Assembly (NCBI GenBank): GCA_019239895.1
Contig: JAFAZH010000021.1
Coordinates: forward strand, 62,001-126,000
DNA: 64,000 bases
Direction: 5' to 3'
DNA from: Abditibacteriaceae bacterium
GTDB taxonomy: Bacteria > Armatimonadota > Abditibacteriia > Abditibacteriales > Abditibacteriaceae
The first letter of the stretch is position 1. Every line of letters starts with the position of its first letter. A program made the translations under genes and the position numbers. This document shows, piece by piece, positions 53,659-61,804 of the stretch. Below the pieces are notes generated by a model. The model was given only the letters and a program-made list of their open reading frames with translations, was not told the DNA's origin and did not search any database.

Positions 53659-54720
53659 ATGATTTCACCACGGCTTTATACCCAGTTAGCTGACCGCTAC
53701 GGTATCGCAGTGATCTATAATGTGGCTGTCCTGGCGGGTGGCGAATGGAAAAGGCTCTTGCGACTGGAAACGGACAGGGGGCTTTTGGTTTTGAGTGTCA
53801 GTCATCCCACCACCGTTGTAGCAGGTATGGACTTTGAACATGATCTGCTGGGTTACATGAGCCGACTGGTGTCGGAGGTTCCGGCGCCTTTAATGGGGCG
53901 CGATGGAACGACTTATTTCCTGCTCGACGGTCGTGTGGCAACTCTGTTTCCCTTCATGCCTGGCACTATGGCCAACGATGAACTCGAAGCGGTTCGATTG
54001 GAAACGGCGCGCATGTTGGCTCGCTTGCACCAGGCTTTTCTTAATCATCCCGCTCCCCTGGCGAGACCCGGCATCTGCGCCTTGTGCGACTTGGACTGGA
54101 ACTATAACCAGTGGTGGGATTGGCATGAGGTATCTCTTCTCCTATCGGATACCAGTGAGCCTCAAAGCGCCGTGCGCCGTTTTTGGGAAGATGGACTCCC
54201 CTTTACAGTGGACATCATGAAGCGAAGGTCACAGATTGAACGAGAGAAAGAGACTTTAAGCCACTGGCTCAAAGCGTTAACCGCCTCTGGCCGCTCCCTG
54301 CTTTTTGCCCCCACTCACGGCGATTATTACGCTAGAAACCTGCTGATGCAAGGGAACCGGGTAAGCGCCGTCTTAGATTGGGATGAGTGCCGTCCCGACT
54401 GGCTCTCCTTTGAACTGGCACGCGCAACCTTGAATCTGTGCAGTGGTGACGCAGGAGGCTTGCGTCAAGGCAAAACCATCGAGTGCTTCCGTGCGAAAGC
54501 GAATTCTTTTTTAAGAGCCTACCAAGATGCCGGTGGCCCCGTTCCGCCTGGCGAGTTTGACCTGTTAGTTCCCTTCATGCGCTGTGTGTGCCTCATTGAT
54601 ACGATATTCGCCTTTGCTGCTTGCCTGCGCGGTGAAGAGTGGAACCCAGCCCACGCGGAATATCATTTGAATAATTTGATAACTCTGGAAAACTTAGAAG
54701 ATGTTCAGCTATTTGACTGA
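53659..54720 (+). CDS. Aminoglycoside-phosphotransferase (APH)-family kinase-like protein
   Basis: A 353-residue protein read from ATG 53659; GATACC lies nine bases upstream (an upstream in-frame start at 53611 has no support). The kinase-like fold shows a Brenner-type catalytic loop THGDYYARNLL (Asp acts as base, Asn binds metal) and the metal-binding LDWDECRPDW, the two hallmarks of APH/choline-kinase-like phosphotransferases. The N-lobe has AVLAGGEWKRLLRLETDRGL. Substrates of such orphan members are often sugars, homoserine or antibiotics; none can be assigned here. Confidence 0.85.
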   Translation: MISPRLYTQLADRYGIAVIYNVAVLAGGEWKRLLRLETDRGLLVLSVSHPTTVVAGMDFEHDLLGYMSRLVSEVPAPLMGRDGTTYFLLDGRVATLFPFMPGTMANDELEAVRLETARMLARLHQAFLNHPAPLARPGICALCDLDWNYNQWWDWHEVSLLLSDTSEPQSAVRRFWEDGLPFTVDIMKRRSQIEREKETLSHWLKALTASGRSLLFAPTHGDYYARNLLMQGNRVSAVLDWDECRPDWLSFELARATLNLCSGDAGGLRQGKTIECFRAKANSFLRAYQDAGGPVPPGEFDLLVPFMRCVCLIDTIFAFAACLRGEEWNPAHAEYHLNNLITLENLEDVQLFD

Positions 54721-54809
54721 CTGTTGCCTGTGGCCGACGGCTAACCTTGGCTCTCCTTAAACTAAACTTGTCCGGTGGCAGGTTATGAGAGTGCGGTAGA
54801 ATCAGAACT

Positions 54810-55028
54810 ATGGAAACTCTGGGCATCCTTTTCTTTGGCTACGCTATTGTTTTCGGTTTCTTGCTGTTAGTATGCGCGCTGATGGGATTGCGCATGGTGC
54901 TGGGCCAACTCTTGGGTTGGATACTAGTCAACGTGCGCGATATTATGAGGCGACGCCAGCAGCAACGACTTAACGTGCGGGGTGGCTTTCTCGTAGACGA
55001 TAATTATCCACTCCACCCCAAATCATAA
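54810..55028 (+). CDS. Tiny membrane protein, GFxVxDDYP family, member 4
   Basis: A 72-residue protein: a transmembrane helix at residues 5-27 (GILFFGYAIVFGFLLLVCAL), an amphipathic stretch (VLGQLLGWILVNVRDI), a strongly basic linker (MRRRQQQRLNV) and the tail RGGFLVDDNYPLHPKS. TAGAAT at 54797-54802 ends seven bases before the ATG without a Shine-Dalgarno, so it is probably leaderless. It is followed after 39 bases by member 5 on the same strand. The basic linker places the tail in the cytoplasm by the positive-inside rule. The function is unknown. Confidence 0.85.
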   Translation: METLGILFFGYAIVFGFLLLVCALMGLRMVLGQLLGWILVNVRDIMRRRQQQRLNVRGGFLVDDNYPLHPKS

Positions 55029-55067
55029 AGACATCCCTGAGTGACTTTTGGTTTGACTGATACTGCT

Positions 55068-55277
55068 ATGGCTATTTTTCCTTATCTGTTCATGTTGGTG
55101 CTGGTTGTCACCTTTACATTCTTGCTGTGCGCGGGCCTTGAATTCTGCGTCCGTGCGGGTCAATGGTTTATGGACTTGCTCGACTTCGCCCGAAGCGTTA
55201 AGCCGGAACAAGCGGCCATGACGGATGGTGGCTTTGAGGTAAAGGATGATTACCCTGTTAGTGGACAGCAGCCATAA
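55068..55277 (+). CDS. Tiny membrane protein, GFxVxDDYP family, member 5
   Basis: A 69-residue protein read from ATG 55068 by alignment with member 4; an upstream GTG at 55041 is possible. A transmembrane helix (residues 5-24, PYLFMLVLVVTFTFLLCAGL) is followed by an amphipathic stretch (CVRAGQWFMDLLDFARSVKP) and the tail DGGFEVKDDYPVSGQQP. Unlike the others, the linker is only weakly basic. It ends 16 bases before the PD40 protein at 55294. The two members here diverge in the helix but not in the tail, so the tail is what selection holds. Confidence 0.82.
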   Translation: MAIFPYLFMLVLVVTFTFLLCAGLEFCVRAGQWFMDLLDFARSVKPEQAAMTDGGFEVKDDYPVSGQQP

Positions 55278-55293
55278 GGTATAAATCCACACC

Positions 55294-56358
55294 ATGAAAT
55301 TATTCTCTCGGATTCAATTCATCTGCTTACTCGTTGTCTGCACTGGCGCAGCGAGGGCGCGGGGCGAGGGCGATATTGTTTATGCGGCACGTTATTACCT
55401 GAAGCCGGGGCAGCGCGGGCAGAGCCATGCGCACCTCTACCGCATCAACCCCGATGGCACCGGAAGACGGCAACTGACGCGGGGGCAGAAGGATGAGGTG
55501 CATCCGCTGTGGTCGCCCGATGGACAGCAGATTGCCTTTATGCGTTATAGCTGCTGCGACAACTCCGATGCGTTGTGCCTCATCGGAGCCAATGGCGGCA
55601 TCGTCAAACCCGTAGCGTGTCCCTATCCCCAGGAATACGGGTGGGTGCCGCACAGCCACACTCTGGCTGTGCTAACGGATAAAGACCTACTCTTAATAGA
55701 TGCGCATAAGGGTGCAAAACGCTCCTGGGGGCGGGCCTCTGCGGTCGCCTGGTCACCCGATGGTAAGCGATGCCTCATGACCCAGGAGAAGGGTGATGGT
55801 CAAATCCGCGCCTATCCCGATGGCCGGGTGCTGGGCACTGTTCATGAGCTATTCGATGCCAGTTGGCTAGACAACGCAACTTTAGTGGGGTTGGGTGCGG
55901 AAGAGTCCAACACCATGCTCAAAGTCGTGGGCGCTGATGGGCACGAGCAGCGACGAGTGACGCTCAAGCCAAAAGATGCCGACAGTAAGGAAGCCCTGGA
56001 AGGGGCCGCCATGCAGGTGTTGCGGATGCCTAACGATATTCATGCGGTCTTAGTGGCCTCCTATGGCGTAATCGCGGCTCGCACTTACACCTATTTCAAA
56101 GTTCCCCTTGATGGCCCCTTAACTGGCACCATGCAACGCTTTTTCACGGGCAAGGTGCTGCACTGGTCGCCTGATGGCCAGCGGTTCTGCACCTATCCTT
56201 ACTGGGACTTAGCGCCTTTTGACAAGAAGAAGGATGGTAGCACGCGCGTTGTCTATGTCGCTCCGCTGCAAATCGGCGCATCCCGCACCGGCACTTTGCA
56301 CTCCATTGTGTCGGGTCTGGTGTTTGTCACCGATTGTGACTGGCGCAAGCCGGATTAG
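55294..56358 (+). CDS. Secreted PD40 (TolB-like) beta-propeller protein
   Basis: A 354-residue protein with a signal peptide (LFSRIQFICLLVVCTGAARA). PD40 motifs: YRINPDGTGRRQLTRG, WSPDGQQIAFMRYS, AVAWSPDGKRCLMTQEK and LHWSPDGQRFCTYPYW, spaced as blades of a TolB-like propeller. It has no C-terminal extension, unlike the protein at 839-2191. It follows the tiny membrane pair at 54810-55277 after 16 bases, which makes co-transcription possible. A role outside the cytoplasm in binding or sensing is likely. Confidence 0.8.
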   Translation: MKLFSRIQFICLLVVCTGAARARGEGDIVYAARYYLKPGQRGQSHAHLYRINPDGTGRRQLTRGQKDEVHPLWSPDGQQIAFMRYSCCDNSDALCLIGANGGIVKPVACPYPQEYGWVPHSHTLAVLTDKDLLLIDAHKGAKRSWGRASAVAWSPDGKRCLMTQEKGDGQIRAYPDGRVLGTVHELFDASWLDNATLVGLGAEESNTMLKVVGADGHEQRRVTLKPKDADSKEALEGAAMQVLRMPNDIHAVLVASYGVIAARTYTYFKVPLDGPLTGTMQRFFTGKVLHWSPDGQRFCTYPYWDLAPFDKKKDGSTRVVYVAPLQIGASRTGTLHSIVSGLVFVTDCDWRKPD

Positions 56359-56403
56359 ACACGCCGCGCACTGCTACGCTTCGTTTGAAAAATCGGCATT
56401 ACG

Positions 56404-56417
56404 GGTATGCTAATAAG
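56404..56417 (+). promoter_or_regulatory. Conserved motif upstream of first twin gene
   Basis: GGTATGCTAATAAG is identical in 14 bases to 57668-57681 and ends exactly 32 bases before both starts (56450 and 57714). The two downstream genes share their N-terminal domain. It probably holds the -10 box (TATGCT or GCTAAT) or an operator. Confidence 0.6.
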
Positions 56418-56449
56418 GAGAAGACAAAGCGTAGCTGAGGAGTCGGGTG

Positions 56450-57649
56450 ATGCCGGGTCAAAGTGCCGAGAGTCCACTGAGCCAGATGCAAATCGCCGCG
56501 CCCTGCCAATCCTCCTGGGACAAGATGCCCGGCGGCGATCAGGTGCGCTTCTGCCAGTCCTGCTACAAGAACGTTTACAACCTGTCGCACATGACGCGGA
56601 CTGAGGCTGTGCAGTTGGTGACGCAGACCGAAGGGCATAGCTGTGCGCGTTATTATCGCCGCGCCGATGGCACGATCATGACGGAAGAGTGTCCCGTCGG
56701 GCTGCATCGCGTCCATCGTCCGCTCAAGTGTTTCCGTGCCGCCATGCTGGGTTTCTTTGCGCCTTTACTCGGTTTTGTGGCTGTGGTGTTGGGGACGAAA
56801 CTAACCGGGGCCACGACCAACCCGCAGGTGGGAGCTACCGGGCCAATCGCCAGGTTGCGCAGCCGTCAGCCTTTCCAGACTATCGGTGCCTGGATTGATC
56901 CTACACCGATCAACGATGCTGTCATCGCTTGTGGCGTGCCATCAACACGCATTGGGTCACCATATGGAGTGCCAGCGGAACGCTGGGGACAATTATCGTC
57001 TACTAATCCTGAGATGGTCAGTCGGAGTTTGCCCGACGGCACTACAAAACCAGCACCTTCGGGAGCAACCAGCCACGCGATCCTGCATGAAAATATGCTC
57101 CAATTGCAGCCAATGGGAGCGACCTTCAAAATCCCCGCATCATGGTTTGGTGACGTTGGGAATCTCTACCAGAGATACGATAATATTCTTGTGACACATC
57201 GAGAATTGGAAGCGGTGCAGGATAAATTCGGCTTTGAAGGGGGCGCGGCGATTGTGAATGCTGCTCTGGATTTTGACTCGTGCGTGGCCCAGCTTAGGAG
57301 CGCAGATTTCAACAGCGACTTGAGCTTGAGAGTTTATGTGACTGATCTCGATGCCACTCAGTTGAAGCAAAAACTGGCGGGTGACGTGTATCAAACTGCT
57401 ACTGATGTCAATGCCGGGGGTGTTATCAATGAGGATCGCACGCGGGGAGATTGGACAGAACACACCTTCACGCTACAAGATTTACGCTGGGATTATAATC
57501 ACAGTAACCGCTACATGGACTTCTACTGGCAAAAGATGGGGGATCAGATGGTGGTGCTGGTGTTCACCTATAAAGATCAACTCAATCAAAATGATAAGCA
57601 AGTCCAGGAGATTCTGCATTCTTTTTCGGTGCAACCAAATGTTCCGTGA
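56450..57649 (+). CDS. Membrane protein with N-terminal five-cysteine domain, twin 1
   Basis: A 399-residue protein with GAGGAG before ATG 56450. Residues 1-93 form a compact domain with Cys19, Cys35, Cys38, Cys65 and Cys81: PCQSSWDKMPGGDQVRFCQ, CYKNVYNLSHMT, EGHSCARYYRRADG, TEECPVGL. I recall this C...C-x2-C-x2-NVYNLS pattern from uncharacterised proteins of Planctomycetota and Myxococcota; a zinc-binding site is plausible. One transmembrane helix follows (about 96-117). Residues 120-399 are an unrecognised soluble domain that contains an alpha/beta pattern ending VFTYKDQLNQNDKQVQEIL. The cytoplasmic N-terminus would be the cysteine domain. Confidence 0.75.
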   Translation: MPGQSAESPLSQMQIAAPCQSSWDKMPGGDQVRFCQSCYKNVYNLSHMTRTEAVQLVTQTEGHSCARYYRRADGTIMTEECPVGLHRVHRPLKCFRAAMLGFFAPLLGFVAVVLGTKLTGATTNPQVGATGPIARLRSRQPFQTIGAWIDPTPINDAVIACGVPSTRIGSPYGVPAERWGQLSSTNPEMVSRSLPDGTTKPAPSGATSHAILHENMLQLQPMGATFKIPASWFGDVGNLYQRYDNILVTHRELEAVQDKFGFEGGAAIVNAALDFDSCVAQLRSADFNSDLSLRVYVTDLDATQLKQKLAGDVYQTATDVNAGGVINEDRTRGDWTEHTFTLQDLRWDYNHSNRYMDFYWQKMGDQMVVLVFTYKDQLNQNDKQVQEILHSFSVQPNVP

Positions 57650-57667
57650 TGGTAATGCAGTTTTACA

Positions 57668-57681
57668 GGTATGCTAATAAG
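57668..57681 (+). promoter_or_regulatory. Conserved motif upstream of second twin gene
   Basis: This is the same 14-base block (GGTATGCTAATAAG) as at 56404-56417, and again ends 32 bases before its gene's start at 57714. Identical spacing suggests one shared promoter or regulator binding site rather than chance. Confidence 0.6.
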
Positions 57682-57713
57682 TAAGAGACAGGACGAGACA
57701 GAGGAGTTAGACG

Positions 57714-58583
57714 ATGCCAGGTCAAAGTGCTGAGAGTCCGTTAAGCCAGATGCAGATCGCCGCGCCCTGCCAGGCGTCGTGGGACAAGATGCGCGGTAAT
57801 GACCAGGTGCGCTTCTGTCAGACCTGCTACAAGAACGTCTACAATCTATCGCACATGACGCGGGCCGAGGCTGTCAAATTGGTAACGGCCAATGAAGGTA
57901 ATCTCTGCGTGCGCTATTATCGCCGCGCCGATGGCCGCATTATGACAGAAGAGTGCCCCGTCGGTCTGCGGCGCGTGCAGCGCCCGTTGAAGTACCTGCG
58001 CGCCGGTGTCGCCATAATCCTAACACCACTGCTCTCTTTTGCGGGTATCGTCTACGGTTACAAGCTGGCTGGTCAACCGACTGATCCGGCCAAGGGTGGC
58101 GATAATGCTGTAGCGGCTGTGCGCACCATACAACCCTTTAAGGCCATTGCTGAGTGGATTGATAACCCGATCTTCCTGCCCGGCGATGTGGTCATGGGGG
58201 ACGTAGCGGCACCTGCCCCCGCATTAGCTCCCATTCCTCCCGCACCACAACCGCCTGCAACCGCTCCCAATAACCAAACGCCTTATCACGTCACCAATGA
58301 TTTTGGGCATGACCCGGCGATGCTCATTGGGCCTGCAACTGAGCCACCACGAGTCCAACTCATCACAGTGGAACGGGTCGTTTCTGCTCCATCCCCGCCG
58401 CAGTCAGCACCAGCCCCCAGGGTGCAACTGCCCGTCATTAATGAGCCGCTGCGGGTGACGGGTGCGGTGTCCCCGCCACCAACAACCGCCCCTGCGGTGC
58501 AGGCTCCCCAGCCGCGTAGCTATGCGGTGCAGACGCCGAGTGCGGAGGGAACAGACCCTATCCCCAGCCCTTCCCCTTGGTAA
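57714..58583 (+). CDS. Membrane protein with N-terminal five-cysteine domain, twin 2
   Basis: A 289-residue protein with GAGGAG before the start. Its first ~95 residues match twin 1 closely (AAPCQASWDKMRG, FCQTCYKNVYNLS, EECPVGLRRVQRPLKYL), followed by a transmembrane helix (about 97-118) and a 170-residue proline/alanine-rich tail with no relation to twin 1. The last residues (TDPIPSPSPW) and the stop codon are encoded by a family B repeat starting at 58553, so this repeat has replaced or extended the original C-terminus. The original end is therefore unknown. Confidence 0.75.
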   Translation: MPGQSAESPLSQMQIAAPCQASWDKMRGNDQVRFCQTCYKNVYNLSHMTRAEAVKLVTANEGNLCVRYYRRADGRIMTEECPVGLRRVQRPLKYLRAGVAIILTPLLSFAGIVYGYKLAGQPTDPAKGGDNAVAAVRTIQPFKAIAEWIDNPIFLPGDVVMGDVAAPAPALAPIPPAPQPPATAPNNQTPYHVTNDFGHDPAMLIGPATEPPRVQLITVERVVSAPSPPQSAPAPRVQLPVINEPLRVTGAVSPPPTTAPAVQAPQPRSYAVQTPSAEGTDPIPSPSPW

Positions 58584-58859
58584 GGGGAAGGGAGCGTCAC
58601 TGGTAATATGTCGTCGGTTTTGGTCCTATCCCAGGAACCAGCATTGGCCTCGTTCTTTGGGTAAGCTGGCGCAGAGCGTGTCGGCTATTGAGACCCTATC
58701 CCCGACCCTTTCCCTTACCAAGGGGAAGGGAGCCAGACTACGACCATCGAGACAGCAATATAGTAAGGGAGTGTGAGAGGCTATCAAGTCTGGATTATCC
58801 CGACGGTATTAGTCTCGCTCCCTTCCCTTTGGTAAGAGGAAGGGTCGGGGATAGGGTCT
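58553..58859. repeat. MITE-like elements, family B (solo end plus full copy)
   Basis: AGACCCTATCCCCAGCCC at 58553 opens a one-sided copy. A full copy spans 58691-58859 with 20-base inverted ends (AGACCCTATCCCCGACCCTT and its complement). The family is the same as at 6964-7138. The solo end overlaps the 3' end of the upstream gene. No gene is present in 58584-58942. Confidence 0.75.
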
Positions 58860-58910
58860 GTAAATGCAAGCACCCATGCTTATCCAGCCAGCGATGAGTT
58901 AAACTTATCA

Positions 58911-58935
58911 TGACCTTAACTACTTTTTAAGGTCA
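58911..58935 (+). promoter_or_regulatory. Operator-like inverted repeat before the DUF4184 gene
   Basis: TGACCTTAA (58911-58919) and TTAAGGTCA (58927-58935) form perfect nine-base arms with a seven-base gap, ending seven bases before ATG 58943. It could be a regulator-binding site or a hairpin hiding the start of the message. Confidence 0.45.
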
Positions 58936-58942
58936 GCCTTCT

Positions 58943-59734
58943 ATGCCATTTACGCTTTCTCATCCGGCAGCCGTCGTGCCCCTAGCACGGCGCGGTTGGT
59001 GTCTGTCGGCCCTGGTGGTGGGCAGCATGGCCCCCGACTTTCAGTATTTTATGCACCTCTCCACCGATGAGCGTTACAGCCATACGGTGCCTGGCGTGTT
59101 TTTATTTTGTGTGCCCACTGGCCTCATTGTGTTGTGGATGTTCCACCGCCTGCTCAAGTTTCCCCTGATCGCCCTCCTGCCAGCTTACCATCAGCAGCGT
59201 TTATTGCCCATCGCGCGCGGCTTTCGTTTCGGGCCGCCGCGCCAGTGCTTGAGTATCATTGCTTGCTTGATAGTGGGGGCATTCTCGCATCTCCTCTGGG
59301 ATTCCTTTACCCACGCCAACAGCCCGATAGTCAAACACTACGCATTTTTGCAGACTCCTCTCATGCACCTGCCGCATAGCTCGCTACGCCTGTATGCACT
59401 GCTGCAATATATGAGTTCTGTGGGCGGCGCATTGGCCCTTATCTGCTGGTATTGCGCCTGGCTGCGGGAGGCACCAGGGGAACCCTTGCCAGAGCGGGTG
59501 CAGCTTGCGCCCCATGTCAAAGTTCGGCTTTTAGTGGGCATGGCGGTTTGCACCACCGTGCTGGGTATCACCTGGGGCTTGCACGACACGCCCGCGGTGG
59601 CAGGCTTGCTGTGGATACGCCGCTTCGTGCGCTACTCGGTGATTGCCAGCATTACCTCCATTTACGTCGAATTAGTGCTATTTAGCCTCTACTGGCACTT
59701 TGTGAAGCAAAGGCGTTCCGACCGCTGGATGTAA
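58943..59734 (+). CDS. DUF4184 family membrane protein
   Basis: A 263-residue integral membrane protein. It starts PFTLSHPAAVVPLARR with the DUF4184 entry, and has GSMAPDFQYFMHLS and ahead of a helix HLLWDSFTHAN, in which His and Asp residues are conserved in this family. About six hydrophobic segments (residues 20-35, 50-68, 70-82, 105-125, 150-175, 205-250). The acidic/His set recalls membrane metal-dependent hydrolases of the YdjM/DUF457 type. No substrate is known. It is preceded by an operator-like palindrome. Confidence 0.85.
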   Translation: MPFTLSHPAAVVPLARRGWCLSALVVGSMAPDFQYFMHLSTDERYSHTVPGVFLFCVPTGLIVLWMFHRLLKFPLIALLPAYHQQRLLPIARGFRFGPPRQCLSIIACLIVGAFSHLLWDSFTHANSPIVKHYAFLQTPLMHLPHSSLRLYALLQYMSSVGGALALICWYCAWLREAPGEPLPERVQLAPHVKVRLLVGMAVCTTVLGITWGLHDTPAVAGLLWIRRFVRYSVIASITSIYVELVLFSLYWHFVKQRRSDRWM

Positions 59735-59802
59735 GCCGTCCTGCCCTTTAAATCTGGTGGCTGGGAACGTTGCCGGGAGCGATGCGGCTTGAGGTCAATA
59801 TT

Positions 59803-60932
59803 ATGGCTCAACTCAGGTTGTTCCCACCGCCCCGTTGGTGGTTTGTCCTGCTCGGTTTATCTTCCTTGCTGAGTGGCTGTGGTGTCGTCATGCGCCGCGT
59901 TATCGTACCTTTCACGGGTTCAATGGCCCTGCAAATGCCAGCCGCCTTAAAGACACCAGGGGTAAAAGTGGGCGCTGCTATGGTGACGAAGAGCGTGTTC
60001 ATCCAGGGTCTGCAAGTGGGGCGGGTCAGCGATATGGCGACGGGCCAGCTTGATCCAGCGCCCGCCGTCCAACTTGGCATTGCCGGTGCGAACGGGGCCG
60101 TGTTCACGAATACGCAGGGCGTTGTGCAATCGGCTGTTACTTTTGCGGTCAAAGGCGATCATGTGAATATCATTGATGTGGAGCATGATGGCGTTTGTGA
60201 GTTTCTGAATCGCGGCTCCTGGTCTAGCGAGCCGTGGCTGCTCGACCACAGCGGTCAAGTGCTGTGGCGTTACCAGGGAGCGGCAGCCGCCGACGATACT
60301 GCGCCCACGACAATAAGAGGGACGGGTAAGCTTGATTTTGTGATTGGGCATAACGGACGGGGTGGTGTGACCATGTTTGACGCCAAAGGAGTCTCAGTGT
60401 GGAACCGATCTGATCGCAATGTGTGGCATGTCGAGACGTTAGACCCTAACAACGATGGCCACTCGCTGATTGTGCATAGCAACGCCGGGGGACGCATCAC
60501 GGTGCGCGATGCACAGGGGCAGCTTTTGAGCCGCGCCAAAGCGCCATTTTATTTTGATGAGTTTGCCGTCTGCCACTGGCCCACCGCCACCGGGCCACAG
60601 TATTTAATGGGTTCAGCCAATGGCTCAATTTGGATTGTAGATGTCAACGGCACAACAATTAAAAACCTTACCACTCCAACTGTAGTCAATTCGGCCAGCC
60701 TTACAACACCTGGGTCAAGCTAAAAGCCGATCAGCCCGCTTACCTGGCGGTGTTAATGGAGTATGAAATCTGGCAACGTTCGGTACTTTATCTTTATGAC
60801 CCCACCGGCACCTTGGTCTATGAAGAAGTGCTGCCAGAAGCGGGCGCGGCAGTTAAAGCCGTCGCCCTTAATAACGCCTCGACCGAGACGCTGTTAGTGG
60901 GTGGTGTCAACCAAGTCTGGCAGTATCACTGA
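59803..60932 (+). pseudogene. Lipoprotein with FG-GAP-like repeats, frameshifted
   Basis: Read from ATG 59803 (TTGAGG eight bases upstream), with a lipobox in LSSLLSGCGV. The first frame runs to 60723. A second frame from about 60690 to 60932 continues the protein (QPYNTWVKLKADQPAYLAVL ... LYDPTGTLVYEEVLPE). A single-base change near 60685-60695 restores about 375 residues. The content (DVEHDGVCEFLNRGSW, LDPNNDGHSLIVHS, TMFDAKGVSVWN) has FG-GAP/VCBS-type calcium-loop repeats of secreted proteins. It is a sequencing error or a recent pseudogene. Confidence 0.65.
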
Positions 60933-61044
60933 TGCCACTGCTGTAAACGGGGTTCACCTGCGCCAATCATTGGCTCTAGCTCTCCTGTGCAGGAATCTAC
61001 GGCCCAAGACCTTCAGGTTCTGGTAGCTGCCTTAGCTACGGCTA

Positions 61045-61728
61045 TCATGAGGTGGGAGCAGATACGGGCAAACGATTGACAGCTTGATTGCCCAGTTTCA
61101 ACAGTTCATTTAGAGTAGCCGCCGTGGGGTGTAGACCTTCACTGGTGAGAACCAGGCCAAAGCCGACATTACCCTTAAGCACTCTCAGCCAGGTTGTATT
61201 ATAGGGGCCATCAATAGTTGTGTGTGGAGTGTGGTTTGAGTCCCAATGTGAATTGAATGGCCTAAGATAACATTGAGTCAAGAAGACCGCTGCGTCCCCC
61301 AACCCTTTTACTGGACTAACCACCATATTTGTAGGGGGCGCTTGGAACGTATGTTCGTAGATTCGGCGAGGGCCAATCTCAACTTCCAGCATACGGTGTT
61401 TCCCCTGGAAAGCACTTGAGGAAGACCATTGACGATCCCTGGGCAGTAATGGGTTAATAGGATGCGATTGGACATCGCCATCTGCCAACCCACCGACCAA
61501 TCTGGATGCCTCGCTTGCGGTCACTAACTCCATCGCATCCACTTGACGCACGGTGGTCACGCTGGGTAGCAGGTTGGGGGGTGCAGGTTTCGTCAAAGCC
61601 ACGCCACAACGTGTGACGCCAACCGCCAGTGCCAGCAAGCAACCCGCAGTCACCAGGCTGCGCTGGCAGTCTGCCAGGAACTTGTTACGGTGCGGTTGAG
61701 CGGAGGTTACAATGATGTCGTAGGTCAT
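61045..61728 (-). CDS. Hypothetical membrane-anchored protein (DUF3558-like pattern)
   Basis: A 227-residue protein. A hydrophobic segment at residues 25-47 (LVTAGCLLALAVGVTRCGVA) serves as anchor. The region from residue 68 (MELVTASEASRLVGG) resembles the start of DUF3558-like exported lipoproteins (C-x-LL-T-x-x-EA-x-x-LLG), but lacks the initial cysteine. The middle part is beta-rich with few landmarks (VEIGPRRIYEHTF). I cannot assign a function. The gap 60933-61044 shows no gene. Confidence 0.6.
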   Translation of the reverse strand: MTYDIIVTSAQPHRNKFLADCQRSLVTAGCLLALAVGVTRCGVALTKPAPPNLLPSVTTVRQVDAMELVTASEASRLVGGLADGDVQSHPINPLLPRDRQWSSSSAFQGKHRMLEVEIGPRRIYEHTFQAPPTNMVVSPVKGLGDAAVFLTQCYLRPFNSHWDSNHTPHTTIDGPYNTTWLRVLKGNVGFGLVLTSEGLHPTAATLNELLKLGNQAVNRLPVSAPTS

Positions 61729-61804
61729 GCTATGGCCTTGATTACAGGATAGCCAAATTATACCCCATAACTACACCCCTATCAAAACCCTAACTCTCTC
61801 CAGG

